A DNA stretch of 54,178 nt, taken from NCBI GenBank assembly GCA_001872725.1, contig MNWR01000104.1:1-54178 (forward strand). Direction: 5' to 3'. This DNA comes from Proteobacteria bacterium CG1_02_64_396. Lineage in GTDB: Bacteria > Pseudomonadota > MNWR01 > CG1-02-64-396. Under the pieces are notes generated by a model. That model made no database searches. It saw only the letters and a list, made by a program, of their open reading frames with translations, and was not told where the DNA came from. Below are positions 45,420-54,178 of the stretch, piece after piece (the first letter of the stretch is position 1; each line of letters starts with the position of its first letter). The position numbers were made by a program, and so were the translations under genes.

Positions 45420-45941
45420 TTAGCCGCCTCCCTGATCCCCCCGACTGAGCTGCTCGTCGTAGCGGGTGAGGATGGAATAGAGCTCTTCACCGTTGTCCGC
45501 CGCCATTAACTCGTGGCGCAGGGCGTCGATCTTGAGCAGTCGGGAGATCCTCGCCAAAACCCGCAAGTGTTCGCTGACTGAGTCGGCAGGGGCGATGATG
45601 GCGAAGAAGAGATGAACCGGGGCGCCGTCCATCGCATCGAAGGCGATCCCTTCGGTGGAGCGCCCGAACGCACAACAGGGGTGGTCGATCCCCTTGATTT
45701 TTCCGTGGGGGATGGCGATACCGCCGCCGATGCCGGTGCTACCGAGTTTCTCGCGTTCCATGAGCACCCGCAGCACCTCGGTGATGGCCACCCCCTCCAT
45801 CTGCCGGGCCAACCGGTCGGCCAGATGTTCGAGGACCACCTTTTTGGTCGCCCCAATGAGGGGATCGACCACCGCTTGCTGGGGGAGAATGGCGGCCAAG
45901 CCGTCGCCGACTTGACCCCCCTGCGCCGTCGAAACCGCCAC
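45420..45941 (-). CDS. ptsN: PTS EIIA-Ntr protein
   Basis: This 173-aa protein has the phospho-histidine His79 (GGIAIPHGK). It is the output of the nitrogen PTS, with roles in potassium and stress control in model species. The start is a GTG 6 bp after the hpf stop. It is placed between hpf and hprK as in many proteobacteria. Confidence 0.92.
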   Translation of the reverse strand: MAVSTAQGGQVGDGLAAILPQQAVVDPLIGATKKVVLEHLADRLARQMEGVAITEVLRVLMEREKLGSTGIGGGIAIPHGKIKGIDHPCCAFGRSTEGIAFDAMDGAPVHLFFAIIAPADSVSEHLRVLARISRLLKIDALRHELMAADNGEELYSILTRYDEQLSRGDQGGG

Positions 45942-45947
45942 GACCGA

Positions 45948-46517
45948 TCAGACCTGGGGTTCGATCAGGCCGTAGTTCCCATCCTTGCGGCGATAGATCA
46001 CGTTGATCTGCTCGTTCTGGGAGTTGGTGAACACCAGAAACTCGTGGTCGATCAGGTCGAGTTGCAGGGCTGCCTCTTCGACGCTCATCGGCTTGAGGGT
46101 GAAGCGGCGTGAGCGAATCACCACCGGACTGCTGGGCTCGCTCTGTTCGGCAGTCCCTTCGACCGAGATCTGCTCCAAAACCGACATATTCAGGTTCAGG
46201 GCGCGGTCGGCCTTGCTGGGCATATGGTGGCCCCGGCTTTTCAGTTTGTCTTTGTAACGCTTGAGCTGACGCTCCAGCTTGTCGGCCACCAGATCGATCG
46301 AGGCATACATATCCTCGCTCTGTTCCTCGGCATGGATGGTGGTGCCATTGGCCAGGATGGTGACATCGGCGATGTGGCGGAATTTCTCGACCGAGAGGAT
46401 CACGTGCACGTCGATCACTTGGTCGAAGTACCGTTTCAAACGGGAAATCTTCTCTTCGACGTACTCCTTGAGAGACTCGGTCAGGTCGACGTTCTTTCCG
46501 GTAATCGTGATCTGCAT
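45948..46517 (-). CDS. hpf: Ribosome hibernation-promoting factor, long form
   Basis: This 189-aa protein has an N-terminal S30AE domain (QITITGKNVDLTESLKEYVEEKISRLKRYFD) and a C-terminal dimerisation domain (VVIRSRRFTLKPMSVEEAALQLDLIDHEFLVFTNSQNEQINVIYRRKDGNYGLI). The long form forms 100S ribosomes alone. It is the first gene of the PTS island; rpoN, its frequent upstream neighbour, is absent. Confidence 0.93.
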   Translation of the reverse strand: MQITITGKNVDLTESLKEYVEEKISRLKRYFDQVIDVHVILSVEKFRHIADVTILANGTTIHAEEQSEDMYASIDLVADKLERQLKRYKDKLKSRGHHMPSKADRALNLNMSVLEQISVEGTAEQSEPSSPVVIRSRRFTLKPMSVEEAALQLDLIDHEFLVFTNSQNEQINVIYRRKDGNYGLIEPQV

Positions 46518-47483
46518 GGGTTTTCCCCGGTTACGTTAACAGTGAATCTGGGCATTGAAGCCATCCGCCCCCACTTGGAACCCCGGTTTCGTGGAGCACT
46601 TGTTTTGGGGGTCGTGCGGTCGGCAGGACACAAAGGGCGGGAAGCCTACGGACCGGGCAGGGGGCCGTCAACGCACGCCCCGAACCTTCCCCCTTTCTTA
46701 CCCCATTTTCCCCCCGTGCGCACCCCCCCGAGGGGTCGGGATGCCCCGACATCATCCCCATACCCCCCGCCAACCCCTTTCGCAGGCCCGCCCTCCCTGT
46801 ATATCCAGGCCGAAATCGTCAGGGGAACTTCCATGGAAACGCCGAAAAAAGCCTCCTACCTTTTTCAGCGACGCTCCGCAAAAAGCGTGGTTTTTGCTCC
46901 GCTTGCAAAACCAGTCGGTTACGTCCCTGGTTTTGGCAGCCCATCCCTGGGCTGCTCGGAAGCGCTAATAAATCAGCGCTTCCCTATGGATTTTTAGCGG
47001 ATATCTCTATTGCCCGATCAGTCCATTGCCGGGTCAGACCCAAGAAATCCTCGTGGCGACAGCGTCGTGAAATACTAGAACCGCCTTCAATAACGGGCGC
47101 CGCTCAAAACCGCCATCCCGGCGATTTTTTGAGGATCCGTCAGAGGGTACGCGGGACAAGTAGGTGCTCGGCATAATTGAAAATGTCTCTTCGCCGTCGG
47201 CCAGATCGTCTGCGCACGTCAGCCATTAATTCACCCCAAATCCTCTATTCATAACAACGTCACGTCGTTGGAACAAAAGGGGGCCGCAGATGAAGGATGA
47301 TCGTTTCAGGATGGGCGGGGCCACAGGTTTTGGCATCGTCAAATAATGTATAGGAGGCCGATTAAGCATGGCCCACAAAAAAAGCTTCACAAGAAAAGCA
47401 AAATAAAACTATGCTTCCGACATTGCAGGTTGCCATTCATTTATGGGTTGTCCCTGTTTTTCCCACTCGTCTGGAGGTATTCC
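46518..47483. other. Gene-poor interval of about 970 bp
   Basis: No convincing gene was found here. It holds copy 3 of the dispersed repeat (46831-46985), an inverted repeat CAACG/CGTTG near 47262-47277, and a tiny ORF of 12 codons at 47368-47406 (MAHKKSFTRKAK) with AGGAGG upstream. Base composition is less GC-rich from about 47050 onward than in flanking genes. Confidence 0.5.
46831..46985 (-). repeat. Dispersed hairpin repeat, copy 3 (inverted)
   Basis: Read on the minus strand, it starts AGGGAAGCGCTGATTTATT with hairpin I and hairpin II (AGCCCA/TGGGCT), shares the ACGTAA...GACTG-TTTTG-AAG-G-AGCAAAAAC core with copy 2, and ends GCGTCGCTGAAAAAGG to CGGCGTTTCC. It is about 155 bp and inverted relative to copies 1 and 2. 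Confidence 0.72.
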
Positions 47484-47702
47484 ATGAACAAAGCTGAAGA
47501 GATGCGCCTGTTGATCGAAATCAACAAAGAGCTTGATGGCCTGCGTGCCGTTGTTGCGGGCAGCAAGGGGACCGTGACCGACGTCGAGGTCCTGAACGGA
47601 ATCCGCAAGCAAGCTGGCCGTTTCAGCAAGGTTGCCCGCGATTACGATAGCGCCCTGAACCCCGACCGCCCCCGCCGTGGCCGTCGTCCCAAGGGGGAGT
47701 AA
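47484..47702 (+). CDS. Small basic protein of unknown function
   Basis: This 72-aa protein has a strong GGAGGT ribosome site. It is helical in the first 55 residues (MNKAEEMRLLIEINKELDGL...) and has a basic tail PRRGRRPKGE resembling an AT-hook core, so it might bind nucleic acid; that is inference. I do not recognise the family. The upstream frame extension to 47346 is unlikely to be coding. It is followed by a strong terminator. Confidence 0.75.
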   Translation: MNKAEEMRLLIEINKELDGLRAVVAGSKGTVTDVEVLNGIRKQAGRFSKVARDYDSALNPDRPRRGRRPKGE

Positions 47703-47754
47703 TCCTCCGGTTGGGCTGGTTGCGGGGGAAATATCCCCGCCCCCAGAGGCTCTT

Positions 47755-47792
47755 CAAAAAAACCGCCGGATTAGCTCCGGCGGTTTTTTTTT
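47755..47792. terminator. Bidirectional terminator between small gene and uvrA
   Basis: A 10-bp stem (47761-47770 with 47776-47785), loop TTAGC, has A- and T-runs on either side. The uvrA stop codon lies in the loop. Confidence 0.9.
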
Positions 47793-50623
47793 GTCGTTGC
47801 GAGCACCCTTGATAAGTAATGGCCAGTGTGGGAATGGGGGTGGGCAGCCACCACCTCCGGGGTTCCAGTCACCACCACTTCACCCCCTCCGGCACCCCCT
47901 TCAGGGCCCAGATCGATAATAAAATCGGCGCTTTTGATCACGTCGAGGTTATGTTCGATCACCACCACGGTATTGCCCGACTCCACCAACCGTTGCAACG
48001 CCTCAAGCAATTGATCGACATCGGCAAAATGCAGGCCGGTAGTCGGTTCGTCCAGAATGTACAGGGTCCGCCCAGTCCCCTGTTTCGACAGCTCCCGCGA
48101 CAGCTTCATCCGCTGCGCTTCCCCCCCCGAAAGGGTGGTTGCCGACTGCCCCAAGCGGATATATCCCAAGCCGACGTCGAATAGGGTTTGCAGCTTGCGA
48201 TGAATCACCGCATGGTGGGCGAAAAAAGGCATCGCCTCCTCGATGGTCATTTCTAACACTTCGGTAATATTTTTACCCTTGTAGGCAATACGCAGCGTCT
48301 CTTCTTGATACCGCTTGCCATGGCAGGCATCGCAAGTTACGAACATGTCGGGCAGAAAGTGCATTTCGATGCGAATCAGCCCATCCCCCTTACACACCTC
48401 GCAGCGCCCTCCCTTGACGTTGAACGAGAACCGCCCCGACTTATACCCTTTGGCCCGCGCCTCGGAGGTTGCGGCATAGAGGTCGCGGATGGGGCCGAAC
48501 AGCCCGGTATAGGTCGCCGGATTGGAACGGGGGGTGCGGCCAATGGGGGATTGGTCGATGGTGATGACCTTGTCGAGGTAGGCGGTCCCGTCCAGCGCAT
48601 CGAGGTGGGGCAACTGAGTCCTACGCCCCTTGAGCGACTGATCGACGGCGGGGGCCAGGGTATCGAGGATCAGCGTCGATTTACCCGAGCCGCTCACCCC
48701 GGTCACCAAGGTCAGGGTCCCCAAGGGGATGTCGACATCGACCGCCTTGAGATTATTGCCGTGGGCGCCGCGCAGCTCTAAGAAGCGGCCATCCTTGGCG
48801 CGGCGACGTTTTTTGGGTACCGCGATCCAGCGTTCGCCGCGCAGGTAAGCGCCGGTCAACGAATCGGGGTTGGCCTCGATGGCGGCCAAATCGCCCGCCG
48901 CCACCACACACCCCCCGTGTTCCCCGGCGCCGGGCCCCATGTCGACGATGAAGTCGGCCGCCCGCATGGTGTCCTCGTCGTGCTCAACCACCACGACGGT
49001 ATTGCCCATGTCGCGCAGCCGTTTCAGGGTGGAAATCAGCCGGTCGTTGTCCCGTTGATGCAGTCCAATTGAGGGCTCATCGAGGACGTAGAGCACCCCC
49101 GAAAGCCCCGCTCCGATCTGGGTCGCCAGCCGAATCCGCTGCCCCTCCCCCCCTGACAGACTCCCCGCTTTGCGGTCGAGGGTGAGGTAGTCAAGCCCCA
49201 CGTTAATCAGAAAGTCCAGGCGACTTAGCCCCTCTTTTAAAATCCGCTGCGCCACCGCCTTGCGCGAGGGGGCCAATACCAGCGAGGTCAGATGCTGGCG
49301 TGCCTTGGCGATGGTCATCGCCTCAAGGTCGGCAATATTCAGCCCACCGATCCGCACCGCCAGTGCCTCGCTGCGCAGCCGTTTGCCCTGGCACGCGTCG
49401 CAAAGGCGCACCGACAAAAAGCGGCCGAGATCCTCGCGTACCTTTTCGGAATCGGTCTCCCGCCAGCGCCGCTCTAAATTGGGGATCACCCCCTCGAAGG
49501 GGCGGTTGACCGAATAGCTGCTACGCTCGCCCGCGAATTCAAAGCGGATCGTCTCGCTGCCCGAACCATAGAGCACCACCTGTTGCACCTTTTCATCCAA
49601 ATCCCCCCAGGCGGTGTCGAGGCTGAATTGGTAATGGGTGGCCAGCGCCTCGATGGTTTGCCCGTAGAACTCCCCCTGCCCCCCCCAGGCAGCGATGGCG
49701 CCGCCACGTAGCGACTTGCGGGGTGAGGGGATCACCCGTTCGGGATCGAAAAACTGCTTTTCTCCCAATCCATCACACTCGGGACAGGCCCCTTGGGGGG
49801 AATTGAACGAAAACAGGCGCGGCTCTAGCTCCGGCAAGGTGAAGCCGCACTCGGGACAGGCCAGATGTTCCGAAAGCAGGAGCGGATCCAGCGCCGCCTC
49901 CCCCTCCTTTACCACCGGCACCACCCGCACCAATCCCTCGGCCAAAGCCAATGCCTGTTCCAAGGCCTGACCTAGACGCTCTTGCACATCACCCTTGAGG
50001 ACAATCCGGTCAACGATCACCTCGACGTCGTGGCGCACCTTGGGATCGAGCTCCGGCACTGCGTCCAAGGTATACATCTGCCCGTCGACCAGCACCCGCT
50101 GAAAGCCATCCTTACGCAACTTGTCGAATTGGGCGGCAAAGGCCCCCTTGCGACCCCGCACGATGGGGGCGTTGACCATAATCCGGGTCCCCTCGGGCCA
50201 ATCGAGCACCCGGGCCACCATCACCGGCACCGGGCAGGCGTCAATGGGGATGTTGTCGTTGGGGCAAAAGGGGGTGCCAACCCGGGCATACAGCAGGCGC
50301 AAGTGGTCGTGGATCTCGGTGATGGTGCCGACGGTGGAGCGGGGGTTGTGGGAGACCGACTTCTGCTCGATGGCGATGGCGGGCGACAGGCCACTGATTT
50401 CGTCGACGTCCGGTTTTTCCATCAGTTGCAAAAATTGCCGGGCGTAGGCCGAGAGCGATTCGACGTAGCGCCGCTGCCCTTCGGCATAAAGGGTGTCGAA
50501 GGCCAGCGACGACTTGCCCGAACCCGAAAGGCCGGTAATTAAAACCAGACGGTTGCGGGGGATGGAGATGTCGAGGTCGCGCAGGTTGTGGACCCGGGCG
50601 CCGCGAATATCGATGGTATCCAT
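47771..50623 (-). CDS. uvrA: Excinuclease ABC subunit A
   Basis: This 950-aa protein has two ABC ATPase modules (Walker [10 protein letters not shown] and GVSGSGKST), two zinc modules (CPECGF...CPECDGLG and CEVCKGDG...CDACHGKRY) and two LSGGE signatures ([26 protein letters not shown]). It detects DNA lesions for nucleotide excision repair. It is divergent from ssb, the classic uvrA-ssb layout. No clear LexA box was seen in the 166-bp gap. Confidence 0.97.
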   Translation of the reverse strand: MDTIDIRGARVHNLRDLDISIPRNRLVLITGLSGSGKSSLAFDTLYAEGQRRYVESLSAYARQFLQLMEKPDVDEISGLSPAIAIEQKSVSHNPRSTVGTITEIHDHLRLLYARVGTPFCPNDNIPIDACPVPVMVARVLDWPEGTRIMVNAPIVRGRKGAFAAQFDKLRKDGFQRVLVDGQMYTLDAVPELDPKVRHDVEVIVDRIVLKGDVQERLGQALEQALALAEGLVRVVPVVKEGEAALDPLLLSEHLACPECGFTLPELEPRLFSFNSPQGACPECDGLGEKQFFDPERVIPSPRKSLRGGAIAAWGGQGEFYGQTIEALATHYQFSLDTAWGDLDEKVQQVVLYGSGSETIRFEFAGERSSYSVNRPFEGVIPNLERRWRETDSEKVREDLGRFLSVRLCDACQGKRLRSEALAVRIGGLNIADLEAMTIAKARQHLTSLVLAPSRKAVAQRILKEGLSRLDFLINVGLDYLTLDRKAGSLSGGEGQRIRLATQIGAGLSGVLYVLDEPSIGLHQRDNDRLISTLKRLRDMGNTVVVVEHDEDTMRAADFIVDMGPGAGEHGGCVVAAGDLAAIEANPDSLTGAYLRGERWIAVPKKRRRAKDGRFLELRGAHGNNLKAVDVDIPLGTLTLVTGVSGSGKSTLILDTLAPAVDQSLKGRRTQLPHLDALDGTAYLDKVITIDQSPIGRTPRSNPATYTGLFGPIRDLYAATSEARAKGYKSGRFSFNVKGGRCEVCKGDGLIRIEMHFLPDMFVTCDACHGKRYQEETLRIAYKGKNITEVLEMTIEEAMPFFAHHAVIHRKLQTLFDVGLGYIRLGQSATTLSGGEAQRMKLSRELSKQGTGRTLYILDEPTTGLHFADVDQLLEALQRLVESGNTVVVIEHNLDVIKSADFIIDLGPEGGAGGGEVVVTGTPEVVAAHPHSHTGHYLSRVLATTKKNRRS

Positions 50624-50789
50624 GGGGGAGACGCCAAAAAGACAAGAAGGGAGGGAGGAAGTTGTCTATGCTTGCCGGGGCCGGTGGTTCATCCGCCCCA
50701 ACCCAATAGTACCGCTACGCCGCCGCCGCCCGAGGGATCGCGCGCGGCGATTTTCCTGAGAACCCTCGAACGACAAGCTGGAGGAATCC

Positions 50790-51269
50790 ATGATTAACAA
50801 GGTGATTTTGGTCGGCAACCTCGGCCGCGACCCCGAAGTGCGCTACACCCAAAACGGCGATGCGGTGGCCACTCTGAACATCGCCACCACCGAATCGTGG
50901 CGCGACAAACAGAGCGGAGAGCGTAAGGAGTCCACCGAGTGGCACCGTGTGGTGATCTGGGGCAAACAGGCCGAGATCGCCAAGCAATACCTGAGTAAGG
51001 GGCGGCAGGTCTACGTCGAGGGGCGGTTGCAAACCCGTAAGTGGACCGACCAGAACGGGCAAGAGAAGTACACCACCGAGGTTCGCTGCGACAACTTCAA
51101 AATGCTCGGCGGTCGCGGTGGTGAAGGGGCTGGCGGTGGTGGATTCGATGCCCCTCGTGGCGGCGGCGCCCCTAGCCAGAATCAAGACCCCTTCGGCCCC
51201 CAGGGCGGCGGCAACAACAGCGGTCCGGCCTTCGATGACGGCTTCGGGGACGACGACATCCCCTTCTGA
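50790..51269 (+). CDS. ssb: Single-stranded DNA-binding protein
   Basis: This 159-aa protein has an N-terminal OB fold ([23 protein letters not shown]), a glycine-rich linker and the partner-binding C-terminal tip DDDIPF. The ribosome site is GGAGG. It protects ssDNA and recruits repair proteins. Confidence 0.96.
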   Translation: MINKVILVGNLGRDPEVRYTQNGDAVATLNIATTESWRDKQSGERKESTEWHRVVIWGKQAEIAKQYLSKGRQVYVEGRLQTRKWTDQNGQEKYTTEVRCDNFKMLGGRGGEGAGGGGFDAPRGGGAPSQNQDPFGPQGGGNNSGPAFDDGFGDDDIPF

Positions 51270-51275
51270 TCGACC

Positions 51276-51307
51276 CCCGCGCCGCCGGGCAACCCTGGCG
51301 GCGCGGG
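51276..51307. terminator. GC-rich hairpin between ssb and helicase gene
   Basis: An 11-bp stem (51276-51286 with 51297-51307) lies between convergent genes. It lacks a good T-run, so termination strength is uncertain. Confidence 0.55.
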
Positions 51308-51315
51308 CTACCGCT

Positions 51316-53034
51316 TTATCCCTCGTTTGACTCCGAAAACAGCGCTTTCAACACGCTCCCCGCCTTGAGCACCCCACCCCCCTCTTGAGCAGGAACCGCC
51401 TGGGCGGAATCGATTTTTGCCTCACCCTTCTGAGCCGAGGCAACAGCCGGACGTTTGCGGGCGGCGGGGCGTTTGGGCTTGCTCGGCTCCGGTTGGGTCT
51501 CGGAGGCAGATGGCTCGACCGGGGCAGCCACGGGCTGTGCGCTGGCAGCAACTACCGCCTCGACCACCGGAGCGACGCTTTCCCCTCCCCCCTCGACCTG
51601 TCCCGCATCCGCCGGTTTGCGGCGACGGCGACGGCGCTTGGGTTTCACCCCCTCCCCTTCGACGGCAGTTGCTGCCTCGGGAGCCGGGACGGGCGGGGCC
51701 ACCTGGGCCACCACGACCTTTTCATCGGCCTGGGGCGCTGCCTCGCTCGGTTGTTCGCTGCGGCGTCGACCACCGCGCTCCCCCCTCTCGGAACGACCAC
51801 CACGCCCTTTTCCTCCATCTCTTCCCGAAGACTCTTTCGGTTTGCGGGCCGAGCGGGGGGGCTCAATCGGGGTCACCAGCTCCGCTTCTTCGAACCACTC
51901 CACCGGGATCTTCATACCAATGTACTTCTCAACGGCGGGCAGGTTTTCGGCGGTGTATTCGTCGCAAAAGGTCAGCGCATCCCCCTCGGTCCCTGCACGG
52001 GCGGTACGACCAATGCGGTGGACGTAATCCTCGGGATCAAGGGGCAGATCGAAGTTGACCACATGGGTCACCCCGTCGATGTGCAGCCCGCGGCTGGCCA
52101 CGTCGGTGGCGATCAAAATCGGCAACTTGCCCTCTTGAAAACGGCTGAGAACCGACAACCGCTTGGTTTGGCGCACGTCGCCCGAGAGGTAGCCCGACTC
52201 GTAGCCGTTGGCCGCCAGGTAATCCTGGAGCTTTTCACCCATCCGTTTGGTGTTGATGAAAATCATGATGCGGGTGGCCTGCTCCCCCATCCTTTTAAGC
52301 CAACCCAGCAAGAAGGGGATCTTTTCGCGGCTGCCAATATGGTAGAGGGCCTGACGCACCTTCTCGGCGGTCATCTGATCGGGGGTGGCCGAAACGAAAA
52401 CCGGTTCGTTCATGAAGCGCCGGGCCAACTCCCGCGAGTTGAACCCCATGGTGGCCGAAAAGAGCAGGGTCTGACGGCGGTCGGGGCCGGGCATCTTGGA
52501 AAAGAGCCATTTGAGATCGTCGATGAAGCCCAGATCGAACATCCGGTCGGCCTCGTCGATAATCAGCACCTGAAGCTGCTTAAGGTCGTAAACCCGCTGT
52601 TTGAGGTAGTCCATCAACCGCCCCGGCGTTCCCACCAGTACGTCGATGTCACCCGCCTCCAGCTGCTTACGCTGCTTTTCGTAGTCGACGCCACCGAAGA
52701 CACACAGGGTGTTCAAACCGGTATGGGCCCCCAGCACGGCGGCATCTTTTTCGATCTGCACCACCAGCTCGCGGGTCGGGGCCAGTACCAGTGCCCGGGG
52801 CAGGCTGCACCCCTCCTGCCGTGCCACTTGGCGGTCGCTGGCGTGCAGCCGTTGGTAGGTGGCGATCAGGAAGGCGGCGGTTTTACCCGTGCCGGTCTGA
52901 GCCTGGCCGGTCACGTCGCTACCTAAGATGGCAGGGGGGATGGATCCTTCTTGAATCGGGGTCAGGGCATCGAAACCGGCATCGCGAATACCGGCCAGCA
53001 AACCCTCATGCAACCCAAGCTCTTCAAACTTCAT
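51316..53034 (-). CDS. DEAD-box RNA helicase, RhlB-like, with long basic tail
   Basis: This 572-aa protein has the DEAD core (AQTGTGKT, PTRELVVQI, DEADRMFDLGF, SATMGF, HRIGRTARAG) over about 390 residues; DRMFDLGFIDDLKWL resembles RhlB. A tail of about 180 residues is rich in Arg, Lys, Ala and Pro (GRGGRSERGERGGRR; KPKRRRRRRKP), probably disordered and RNA-binding. It may work with the RNases encoded in this window. Confidence 0.9.
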   Translation of the reverse strand: MKFEELGLHEGLLAGIRDAGFDALTPIQEGSIPPAILGSDVTGQAQTGTGKTAAFLIATYQRLHASDRQVARQEGCSLPRALVLAPTRELVVQIEKDAAVLGAHTGLNTLCVFGGVDYEKQRKQLEAGDIDVLVGTPGRLMDYLKQRVYDLKQLQVLIIDEADRMFDLGFIDDLKWLFSKMPGPDRRQTLLFSATMGFNSRELARRFMNEPVFVSATPDQMTAEKVRQALYHIGSREKIPFLLGWLKRMGEQATRIMIFINTKRMGEKLQDYLAANGYESGYLSGDVRQTKRLSVLSRFQEGKLPILIATDVASRGLHIDGVTHVVNFDLPLDPEDYVHRIGRTARAGTEGDALTFCDEYTAENLPAVEKYIGMKIPVEWFEEAELVTPIEPPRSARKPKESSGRDGGKGRGGRSERGERGGRRRSEQPSEAAPQADEKVVVAQVAPPVPAPEAATAVEGEGVKPKRRRRRRKPADAGQVEGGGESVAPVVEAVVAASAQPVAAPVEPSASETQPEPSKPKRPAARKRPAVASAQKGEAKIDSAQAVPAQEGGGVLKAGSVLKALFSESNEG

Positions 53035-53110
53035 GAATACCTCGAAACTACAATCAACATCGATCCGGGGGCCAAGCCGACCATCGGTCCTCGGCCATCA
53101 TCCGAAAAAT

Positions 53111-53147
53111 ACAAAAAAAGCCCGGCCCCGAGCGAGGGACCGGGCTT
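53111..53147 (-). terminator. Terminator of the single-domain cNMP gene
   Basis: A stem of AAGCCCGG (53118-53125) with CCGGGCTT (53140-53147), extended inward by CC/GG, has on the minus strand a downstream T-run (A-run 53113-53119 on plus). Confidence 0.8.
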
Positions 53148-53220
53148 GAAACTACGCCTATCTTCACACGATGCGCCCCATCAAGCCACGCCAACGCCAA
53201 AATGGCGCCCTTTGCTACGC

Positions 53221-53730
53221 TCAATGGCCGTATCCGGTCCCCTGAAACAGATAATCGGAGAGCTGGGCGAATTTGTGGATCATCCGCCGCGCCATATCGT
53301 CCACCTGCAACACGATGAATTGCATGATTTTGAAGGCGGTGGGGGGGTGGTCGTGCATGAAACGCTCAAAATCCGCCCGCTTGAGAACATAAACAACCGT
53401 CTCGGTGCGGGCAATGGCGTTGGCCGAATGGGGCCGTCCATCGAGAAAGGTCAAATAACCAAAAATGTCGCCCGCGCCAAAGGTATAGAAGGGATACCCC
53501 TTTTCCCCCTTTTCGTTGCGCCCGTATTCGCTTTCGACCGTCAACTCGACACTGCCGTCGCGCAGCAAAAACAAAAAGGGATCGGTTTTGCCCTCGGCGA
53601 AAATCACGCTGCCCTCGGGGTAACGCCGTTTTTCCAGGACGGCAGCCAACGCCGCCACCTGATCGGAGGACATATCGCGGCAAAAGGGCTGGTCGGCAAA
53701 TTTTTTGACTTCGATGTCTTCGATAATCAT
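53221..53730 (-). CDS. Single-domain cyclic-nucleotide-binding protein
   Basis: This 169-aa protein is a lone cNMP-binding fold (RYPEGSVIFAEGKTDPFLFLLRDGSVELT, GAGDIFGYLTFLDGRPHSANAIARTETVVYVL) with a C-terminal helix; it has no helix-turn-helix. The cassette lacks the usual GE-L/R pair of cAMP binders, so the ligand is uncertain. The ATG at 53730 has GGGAG upstream. It lies behind a near-perfect sigma-54 promoter and before a terminator, so it is monocistronic. Confidence 0.82.
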   Translation of the reverse strand: MIIEDIEVKKFADQPFCRDMSSDQVAALAAVLEKRRYPEGSVIFAEGKTDPFLFLLRDGSVELTVESEYGRNEKGEKGYPFYTFGAGDIFGYLTFLDGRPHSANAIARTETVVYVLKRADFERFMHDHPPTAFKIMQFIVLQVDDMARRMIHKFAQLSDYLFQGTGYGH

Positions 53731-54118
53731 GGCGTCTCCCCTCGAAAGTGGCGTGGCGGCTCGTACATGGTGGGCTGATTGAAAGCGCCCGTTATGGTAC
53801 AGCAAGCCGGGTGCCATAACCGACAAAAATAGAGCCCCATTAGCAAGGCTATGTGTAACTATTCAGCCCCACCCCCAAAAAAACACTTGACAAGGTTTTT
53901 TCAAGAAAATCCAGTCCTCGCCTTAATCTGCCGGGCGCCGCTCAAAAGGGTGTTTCCTGTGCCCCATAAGGCGCCCTAACCCTCGCCGATGTAGCGGCCA
54001 CTACGGGGGGGTGTTGCGGGGCTCTTCAGGGCTGTGTGGCGGCTTTACGGCACGAAAAATCGACCCCAAAAACCGGTGTTATCATCGCCTCACGACAACC
54101 GATACGAGGTGAACCCCG
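53731..54118. other. Intergenic interval between cNMP gene and the right-edge gene
   Basis: It contains the sigma-54 promoter and, at 53889-53894 on the plus strand, a TTGACA without a matching -10. No further gene was recognised. A TATCAT at 54079-54084 may be part of the promoter of the right-edge gene. Confidence 0.5.
53801..53816 (-). promoter_or_regulatory. Sigma-54 promoter upstream of the cNMP-domain gene
   Basis: The minus strand reads TGGCACCCGGCTTGCT: the -24 GG and -12 GC are separated by exactly 10 bases and 10 of 11 strongly conserved positions of TGGCACG-N4-TTGC match. The expected start is near 53790, leaving a leader of about 60 nt. Confidence 0.75.
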
Positions 54119-54178
54119 GTGACCATCAACCGCATCGATGCCACGGCAGCGGTGGCACACGTTAAAAAATTACTGGCG
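54119..54178 (+). CDS. Start of an unidentified gene (3' truncated by window edge)
   Basis: A GTG at 54119 preceded by GAGGTG opens a frame of exactly 20 codons (VTINRIDATAAVAHVKKLLA) to the window end. It is too short to identify. Confidence 0.5.
   Translation, partial: MTINRIDATAAVAHVKKLLA

Noticed and set aside
46990-47340. Remnant of an insertion sequence
   Set aside because: No transposase motif or terminal inverted repeats could be found in this stretch.
51385-52926. Long open frame of 513 codons opposite the helicase gene
   Set aside because: It is an antisense artefact; all helicase motifs are intact on the minus strand.
53221-53730. Crp/Fnr-type transcription factor
   Set aside because: The protein ends after the cNMP fold and one helix; no helix-turn-helix is present.
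53889-53894. TTGACA as a sigma-70 promoter on the plus strand
   Set aside because: No acceptable -10 lies 16-18 bases downstream and the next start codon is over 220 bp away.

Overview
This window comes from a GC-rich, Gram-negative proteobacterium. The evidence is an outer-membrane polysaccharide export protein, an MCE/Mla lipid-transport pair, RpoH, ZapA with a 6S-like RNA next to the 5-formyl-THF cyclo-ligase gene, and an hpf-ptsN-hprK-rapZ-PTS island. It is almost entirely dense, operonic chromosome; no transposase, integrase, CRISPR array, tRNA or rRNA was seen. The mix of gamma/beta-like synteny with RNase Y, HprK and long HPF suggests an early-branching or chemolithotroph-type lineage (for example Acidithiobacillia or Zetaproteobacteria-like), but the sequence alone does not settle this.

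Layout. 1-1885: 3' part of an SLBB-repeat polysaccharide exporter with a near-identical internal tandem duplication. 1968-5180: rpoH (-), diverging from argD-argF (+). 5181-5441: dispersed repeat plus a strong bidirectional terminator. 5456-15398 (-): one long, tightly coupled run, transcribed as fructose-phosphate-type kinase, maf, rng, PIN-PhoH, Bax-like hydrolase, then WbqC-like, PIG-L deacetylase, DegT aminotransferase, WecA-like transferase and an SDR. The last part looks like a small surface-glycan cassette. 15561-16328: L,D-transpeptidase (+).

16345-26959 (-): ZapB-like/ZapA, 6S RNA, 5-FTHF cyclo-ligase, RNase Y, UppP, MlaF-like ATPase, MCE protein with a C-terminal barrel-like domain, RadA, CvpA, PurF and a cNMP-binding/FHA fusion. 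27102-33159 (-): glutamate synthase gltB-gltD. 33383-35245 (+): membrane diguanylate cyclase with a periplasmic c-heme motif. 35489-37774 (-): argS and a SPOR protein. 38035-41158 (+): A-type Fe-S carrier, then dcd-metF-THUMP methyltransferase. 41139-46517 (-): hpf, ptsN, hprK, rapZ, EIIA-Man, HPr and EI, a regulatory phosphotransfer chain without sugar permease components. 46518-47483: gene-poor, with an inverted copy of the dispersed repeat. 47484-54178: small basic protein (+), uvrA (-), ssb (+), RhlB-like helicase (-), a single-domain cNMP-binding protein behind a textbook sigma-54 promoter (-), and the first 20 codons of another gene (+).

Genes are linked by at least ten 4-base ATGA/GTGA stop-start overlaps, which were used to correct several start codons. 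The most interesting non-coding signals are a structured rpoH leader that pairs with its own Shine-Dalgarno sequence (candidate RNA thermometer), the 6S-like RNA, the three-copy hairpin repeat family and the sigma-54 promoter. Protein-level oddities are the RapZ P-loop lysine replaced by cysteine, the heme/Cys-rich diguanylate cyclase, the cNMP-FHA fusion and the MCE-barrel fusion.
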